Below the pieces are notes generated by a model. The model was given only the letters and a program-made list of their open reading frames with translations. It was not told the DNA's origin and did not search any database. A stretch of DNA of 39,214 nucleotides from Bacteroidia bacterium. Lineage in GTDB: Bacteria; Bacteroidota; Bacteroidia; AKYH767-A; OLB10. Shown here piece after piece: positions 35,407 through 39,214 of the stretch (positions are counted from its first letter, which is position 1; every line of letters starts with the position of its first letter). The translations under genes were made by a program, and so were the position numbers. Location of the stretch: positions 1 through 39,214 of the forward strand of contig JAEUTI010000057.1 in the NCBI GenBank assembly GCA_016788065.1. The letters are read 5' to 3'.

Positions 35407-36375
35407 ATGAGTCAAAATAACCCCTCCGATGTGCAGGCAATGAATGCACTGGTAGCAGATTATAAAAAGTTAAGATCCGAAATTGGGAAAGTAATTATTG
35501 GTCAGGATGAAGTAGTGAGGGATGTGATCATCTCCATTTTCAGTCAGGGTCACTGTTTGCTTGTTGGTGTTCCCGGTTTGGCGAAAACACTTTTAGTGAA
35601 TACCATTGCCCGTGTGCTTGGCCTCAGTTATAACCGAATCCAGTTTACACCCGATTTAATGCCTTCCGATATTATCGGAACAGAAATATTAGATGACAGC
35701 CGTCAGTTCAAGTTCATTAAAGGCCCTCTGTTCGCCAATATTATTTTGGCTGACGAGATTAACCGTACACCACCAAAAACGCAGGCAGCCCTTCTGGAAG
35801 CCATGCAGGAGCGTGCTGTTACTGCTGCAGGTAAACGATATGAATTGGGAAATCCGTTTTTTGTTTTGGCTACTCAAAACCCCATCGAACAGGAAGGTAC
35901 CTATCCCCTGCCCGAAGCACAGCTCGATCGTTTTATGTTCAATGTAATGCTCGATTATCCTTCAGTTCAGGAAGAAATTCAGGTTGTGAAAAATACTACC
36001 TCCGATTACAATCCTGCACTCGATAAAATTCTTACCAGTGAACAAATAATTGCATACCAGCAACTCATCCGAAGAATACCTATTCCTGATAATGTGTTGC
36101 AGTATGCAGTCAATCTCTCGACCAAAACACGCCCTAATACACCGCTTGCAACTGAAATGGTAAACAATTACCTTTCATGGGGAGCTGGACCACGCGCATC
36201 TCAGTTTTTAGTTGTGGGAGCAAAATGTCATGCCGCCTTCAATGGCAAATATGCACCCGATATTGAAGATGTTAAAGCTGTTGCCCCCGCCATTCTGCGT
36301 CACCGCATAGTTAAAAATTATAAAGCCGAAGCTGAAGGAGTGAGTGTGGAGAAGATTATTTCTTCGCTTTTGTAA
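35407..36375 (+). CDS. MoxR-family AAA+ ATPase
   Basis: The 322-residue AAA_3 protein has Walker A GVPGLAKT near residue 58, Walker B ILADEINRTPPKTQAALLEAMQE near 116, sensor 1 ATQNPIEQEGTYPLPEAQLDRF near 155, and a helical lid with SWGAGPRASQ. MoxR ATPases act as chaperone-like partners of VWA-domain or DUF58 proteins. Here it ends an operon of three foldase-like genes. The gene usually found next, a DUF58 protein, is absent: after the stop come 800 bases of repeat region R2. The partner must be elsewhere, or the locus was cut by rearrangement. Confidence 0.93.
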   Translation: MSQNNPSDVQAMNALVADYKKLRSEIGKVIIGQDEVVRDVIISIFSQGHCLLVGVPGLAKTLLVNTIARVLGLSYNRIQFTPDLMPSDIIGTEILDDSRQFKFIKGPLFANIILADEINRTPPKTQAALLEAMQERAVTAAGKRYELGNPFFVLATQNPIEQEGTYPLPEAQLDRFMFNVMLDYPSVQEEIQVVKNTTSDYNPALDKILTSEQIIAYQQLIRRIPIPDNVLQYAVNLSTKTRPNTPLATEMVNNYLSWGAGPRASQFLVVGAKCHAAFNGKYAPDIEDVKAVAPAILRHRIVKNYKAEAEGVSVEKIISSLL

Positions 36376-36753
36376 TCTGTACTTGTTTTGGTAGATCCCA
36401 GGACAACATGTTGATTAGTTTGGAATGTGCTGATTTGCTAATGTGCTGATGTGCTGATTATTTATTTCACAGTAGAAAAATGTGACTGCACTTGATTTGG
36501 TGATTCTTGCCTTGAGCTTGTCGAAAGGTGGTGGTTTGGTAATTTGATGATTGTTTTTCCTTAGAAAAAAGGTGTGACTGCTTTTTTATTTGCTAATTTG
36601 CAAAAGTGCTTATGCATAGCCCTGAGCACCGCCGACGGGTAATCAGTGATCAGTAATCAGTGTTTTGGAGATAAATTTCAAGATTCTGTTTTTCACTTAT
36701 GATTTATTTTGTAGCTGCTAAAGTTTGTAGTTTCTCTTCTTCAAGTTGGTTTT

Positions 36754-36856
36754 ATTGAGTATTGATTAACAAGAAGTGAGAATTGAATAATGATACATTT
36801 CCTTATTCAATTTGTAATATTCAATATTTGATATTCAATTTTTGAAGCTGCTATAG
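36754..36856 (+). repeat. 160-nt palindromic unit, conserved part (R2, copy 1)
   Basis: The 103-base conserved part runs from ATTGAGTAT to CTATAG. The inner arms AATTGAATAA (36781-36790) and TTATTCAATT (36803-36812) are exact complements; the outer arms ATTGAGTAT (36754-36762) and ATATTCAAT (36831-36839) pair with one G-T. A 59-base less conserved spacer follows. Confidence 0.85.
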
Positions 36857-36915
36857 AGCGTAAATTAGTGTTTCTGCCGCTGATCTATAATGCTGCCCGT
36901 CTTGATGTTTCTTAT

Positions 36916-37018
36916 ATTGAATATTGATTAACAAGAAGTGAGAATTGAGCAATGATACATTTCCTTATTCAATTTGTAATATTCAATATTTGTTATTCAA
37001 TTTTTGAAGCTGCTATAG
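36916..37018 (+). repeat. 160-nt palindromic unit, conserved part (R2, copy 2)
   Basis: It is also 103 bases, starting 162 bases after copy 1. Outer arm ATTGAATAT is present; its immediate partner reads TTATTCAAT. The inner arms (36943-36952, 36965-36974) carry one mismatch and one G-T pair. A 58-base spacer follows. Confidence 0.85.
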
Positions 37019-37076
37019 AACCCATATTTTTGTTATTCAACAGATCAAATATTATGAATGACTTCATGATACATTT

Positions 37077-37119
37077 ATTGAATATTGATTAGCAAGAAGT
37101 GAGAATTGAATAAGGACAT
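37077..37119 (+). repeat. 160-nt palindromic unit, partial (R2, copy 3)
   Basis: It starts 161 bases after copy 2 and keeps ATTGAATATTGATTAGCAAG and AAGTGAGAATTGAATAA, then diverges. It ends about 60 bases before the start of the next gene. Confidence 0.75.
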
Positions 37120-37179
37120 TTTACTCTATAATATTCAAAAAATCGTTAATTTTTCATCCTTTTTTCGTATTTTAGCCTG

Positions 37180-38685
37180 ATGAAGTTATATCGAACACTT
37201 TTTCTAATTCTAGCATTAAGTATCATCGTGTGTGACGTGCAGGCTCAACGTGGCAATGTTTGGTGCTTTGGTGATAGTGCTGGGATTGATTTCAAGAATG
37301 GAGTTATTCCGATTACGTCTTTGGTTGCTGGAAGAGGCAGTTGTGTAAGTATATGTGATTCATATGGTTCAATGCTTTTTTATGCTGCCACTATGATTTA
37401 TTCAAATAACTATTTTCCAAAATCTACAATGGTATTTGATGAAACAAACTCATTGATGTTAAATGGCGATTCCATAAAAGGTACTAATTGGTATAAGGAA
37501 CTGGTAATAGTACCCATGCCCGGTGACAGCATGAAATATTATTTGTTCAGTATTGGAGTTACCTCGGGACCTGGTTTTAGCTATTCAATCATAGACATGT
37601 CACAAAATGGAGGTTTGGGAGCTGTCATTCAGAAGAATGTACCGTTGGAAAGTTTTAAGGCAGTCGATTGCATGGAAGCAGTGAAGCATGCTAATGGCAG
37701 AGATTGGTGGATAGCTATTCGGGATGCGGCAACTTCAAATAATGAACATAGGATTTATTTAGTTTCACCTAGTGGAATATCTTTACCAATTGTTCAAAAT
37801 GTTGGAAGTGTAAATAGCTTAAATACCGGCCGATATTCATTTTCTCCTGATGGCAGTAAGGTAGCTTTTATAAATTATTGGGGTCTATTCGAATTGTACG
37901 ATTTTGATCGTTGTACCGGAATAGTTAGCAATCCATTAACTATTCATCCAGAACCAACAGCATTGCCTATAAGAAGTTTGTGGAGTTGTGAGTTTTCTCC
38001 AAATGGAAGATTTTTGTATGTTACTGCCAGTTCAGATACAAGCTATTTATATCAATATGATTTGCAATCACCAAATCCGGCAAGCACTCGCCTTACCTTG
38101 GCAACCAATACCGACCAAACACATGCCATGGGTCAAATAAGGCGCGGTCCTGATGATAAAATTTATCTTTCCACGTGGTATCTGTGTCCAGTTTCTCCTT
38201 ATTGTTACCCATATCCGGATAGTGTATATAATACAATTAACTCAAATCTAGGGGTTATAAATTTTCCTGACAGTTTAGGTATTGCATGTGGTTATTTGCC
38301 CTACAGCTTTAATCTTGGCGGAAAGCGAACATACATCGGTCTCCCCAACAACCCCGATTACGACTTACCCGCCCTTGCTGGCAGCCCGTGTGATACGTTG
38401 GTATCGCAAAATGAGTTGGCAGGGGCAGCGGCAGTAGGCAGTCTTCATGTTTACTACCACACGGCATGGGAAAAAGCATTTATTAATGCCTCTAATTTGA
38501 AAGGGAAAACCGGCAAGTTGTTGGTGTATGATATGCAGGGGAAAGTTGTTCATTCGGAGCCGCTGCGGATACAGAATGGGTACTATACAAGAGATTTGTC
38601 GATGATAGGCTTTGCTAAAGGGATGTATTTGATTACGATTCAAACAGAAAAAGAACGACTGACCAAGAAGATGATGGTGGAATGA
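37180..38685 (+). CDS. Secreted propeller-like protein with T9SS type A sorting domain
   Basis: A 501-residue protein with signal peptide MKLYRTLFLILALSIIVCDVQAQ, then RGNVWCFGDSAGIDF, a start seen in many Bacteroidota secreted proteins. The middle has WD40/PD40-like blades: YSFSPDGSKVAFINY (about residues 223-237), CEFSPNGRFLYVTAS (about 277-291) and QIRRGPDDKIYLSTW. The C-terminal 75 residues look like a type A sorting domain (LLVYDMQGKVVHSE, GFAKGMYLITIQTEK, KKMMVE). The gene is a single-gene island between repeat regions R2 and R3. Its 5' 1150 bases are AT-rich, while the last 350, from about 38340, are visibly more GC-rich. Function is unknown. Confidence 0.85.
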   Translation: MKLYRTLFLILALSIIVCDVQAQRGNVWCFGDSAGIDFKNGVIPITSLVAGRGSCVSICDSYGSMLFYAATMIYSNNYFPKSTMVFDETNSLMLNGDSIKGTNWYKELVIVPMPGDSMKYYLFSIGVTSGPGFSYSIIDMSQNGGLGAVIQKNVPLESFKAVDCMEAVKHANGRDWWIAIRDAATSNNEHRIYLVSPSGISLPIVQNVGSVNSLNTGRYSFSPDGSKVAFINYWGLFELYDFDRCTGIVSNPLTIHPEPTALPIRSLWSCEFSPNGRFLYVTASSDTSYLYQYDLQSPNPASTRLTLATNTDQTHAMGQIRRGPDDKIYLSTWYLCPVSPYCYPYPDSVYNTINSNLGVINFPDSLGIACGYLPYSFNLGGKRTYIGLPNNPDYDLPALAGSPCDTLVSQNELAGAAAVGSLHVYYHTAWEKAFINASNLKGKTGKLLVYDMQGKVVHSEPLRIQNGYYTRDLSMIGFAKGMYLITIQTEKERLTKKMMVE

Positions 38686-39096
38686 TTTTTTTATTACTCT
38701 ATGAGTACAGGTTCTTATAGGAGTTTCTTGATTAAATGATGTGACCACTCTTGATTTGGTGATTCTTGCCTTGAGCTTGTCGAAAGGTGGTGATTTGGTA
38801 ATTTGATGATGTGTGTTCCCTAGTCAAAAGATGTCACTGCGTTTGAGCTGAAAGCGCTGCCCTGAGCGTAGTACAAGGGTTAAAAGTTGAAAGTTGCATG
38901 TTAAAAGTTGGGCGGCTTTGGTCTGATTAAGATTCCGTTTTTCACTTATGATTTCTTTTGGAGCTGCTAAAGTTTGTAGTTTCTCTTCTTCAAGTTGGTT
39001 TTATTGAATATTGATTAACAAGAAGTGAGAATTGAATAATGACATACTATTTCGCTTCACACAAAAAATCCTTAATTCTTAATTCTTAATCACTAG
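38686..39096 (+). repeat. Composite intergenic repeat region R3
   Basis: No gene. Modules in order: a diverged GTGACCACTC copy (about 38725-38750); CCTTGAGCTTGTCGAAAGG (38769-38787) in a stretch nearly identical to 36490-36550 of R2; a second GTGACTGC-like copy (38816-38842); CCCTGAGCGTAGTACAAGGG (38860-38879); TTAAAAGTTGAAAGTTG minisatellite (38879-38910); the conserved block (38920-38993); and a partial 160-nt unit (39003-39048). A CTTAATTCTTAATTCTTAAT minisatellite follows at 39071-39090, immediately before the IS4-type end. Confidence 0.85.
39003..39048 (+). repeat. 160-nt palindromic unit, partial (R3)
   Basis: It keeps ATTGAATATTGATTAACAAG and AAGTGAGAATTGAATAATGA, then departs from the R2 copies. 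The IS4-type end follows 49 bases later. Confidence 0.75.
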
Positions 39097-39115
39097 TGTC
39101 CGGTAAAAAAGGCAA

Positions 39116-39135
39116 AAGGAGACCGAAGTCTCCTT
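39116..39135 (+). promoter_or_regulatory. Hairpin near the IS4 left end
   Basis: AAGGAGAC and GTCTCCTT form an 8-bp stem with a CGAA tetraloop, 45 bases before the transposase ATG. Many insertion sequences carry such stems to block expression driven by outside transcription. That role here is inference. Confidence 0.55.
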
Positions 39136-39180
39136 AAGAGTTAGTATGTTTGTTAAGCACAACCAAAACAAACTCTAACT

Positions 39181-39214
39181 ATGAACAAAAGTACATTTTT
39201 TACCGGACAGCCAA
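39181..39214 (+). CDS. IS4-family transposase, N-terminal fragment (DUF4372 type)
   Basis: Eleven codons before the window edge read MNKSTFFTGQP. This matches the start of Bacteroidota IS4-family transposases with an N-terminal DUF4372 domain (M-x-K-S-T-x-F-T-G-Q-P). With the terminal repeat 84 bases upstream, the call is fairly firm despite its shortness. It reads out of the window. Confidence 0.7.
   Translation, partial: MNKSTFFTGQP

Larger units (their letters stand above)
36376..37160 (+). repeat. Composite intergenic repeat region R2
   Basis: This 800-base stretch has no gene. In order it holds: a GTGCTGATTTGCTAATGTGC minisatellite (36425-36460); two GTGACTGC repeats (36470-36491, 36559-36583) with a CCTTGAGCTTGTCGAAAGG element (36510-36528) between them; a degenerate CCCTGAGC...GACGGG element (36619-36639); an ATCAGTGATCAGTAATCAGTG minisatellite (36640-36664); a conserved 66-base block (36680-36745); and two and a half copies of the 160-nt palindromic unit. 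The same families, in the same order, form R1 (inverted) and R3. Confidence 0.85.
39097..39214 (+). mobile_element. Left end of an IS4-family insertion sequence (truncated by window)
   Basis: TGTCCGGTAAAAAA at 39097-39110 looks like the terminal inverted repeat. An exact reverse complement, TTTTTTACCGGACA, lies at 39196-39209 inside the first transposase codons. Between them is a hairpin AAGGAGAC (39116-39123) / GTCTCCTT (39128-39135) with loop CGAA, and a second imperfect stem formed by AGAGTT...GTTTGTT and AACAAAC...TCT just before the ATG. The right end lies beyond the window. Confidence 0.75.

Noticed and set aside
36754..37119. Integron attC-like array
   Set aside because: The palindromic units are regularly spaced, but the 58-59 base spacers hold no cassette ORF, there is no RYYYAAC-type core I could identify, and no integrase gene is present.

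Overview
The window looks like a chromosomal segment of a Bacteroidota member, probably an environmental lineage near Chitinophagales/Sphingobacteriales; the exact order cannot be read from it. The grounds are: PorQ and four proteins with type IX secretion (T9SS) C-terminal sorting domains, repeated TAnnTTTG promoter cores with TTTG about 18-22 nt upstream, no Shine-Dalgarno sequences at most starts, and AT-rich intergenic repeats typical of the phylum. No tRNA, rRNA, prophage or CRISPR array was seen.

Layout. 1-99 is the start of an outward-reading IS3-like transposase. 100-860 is a composite repeat region (R1). 865-5406 is rich in tRNA maturation genes: a degenerate YrdC/TsaC-like protein, CCA nucleotidyltransferase, a pRiA4b ORF-3-like protein, MiaA, and on the other strand RNase Z. 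5406-8085 (minus) holds a small T9SS protein, a STAS protein and pyrB-pyrR. 8164-15371 (minus) is core metabolism and translation: rpsA, ispH, cmk, porQ, glyA and a sugar-phosphate nucleotidyltransferase. 15501-19603 (plus) is a tight operon of a SanA-like protein, a nitronate monooxygenase-like enzyme and an active/inactive M16 peptidase pair. 19838-29500 carries two surface proteins, one of 2451 residues built from about 20 Ig-like repeats, and a 690-residue relative next to it. 29599-31068 is guaB. 31171-36375 is an envelope folding operon: a double-parvulin protein, a degenerate PPIase-like lipoprotein, a SurA-like protein and a MoxR ATPase. 36376-39096 is a T9SS-secreted propeller-like protein between two more composite repeat regions (R2, R3), and the window ends inside the left end of an IS4-family element.

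How it fits together. The parvulin/SurA operon would fold outer-membrane and secreted proteins, PorQ is an accessory T9SS component, and the CHU_C and type A proteins are T9SS cargo. The most unusual signal is not a protein system. Regions R1 (inverted), R2 and R3 share several short repeat families in the same relative order, ending in a roughly 160-nt unit with nested palindromes. This unit is tandemly repeated with spacers of nearly constant length, and each composite region abuts the 5' side of a mobile element or a secreted-protein gene.
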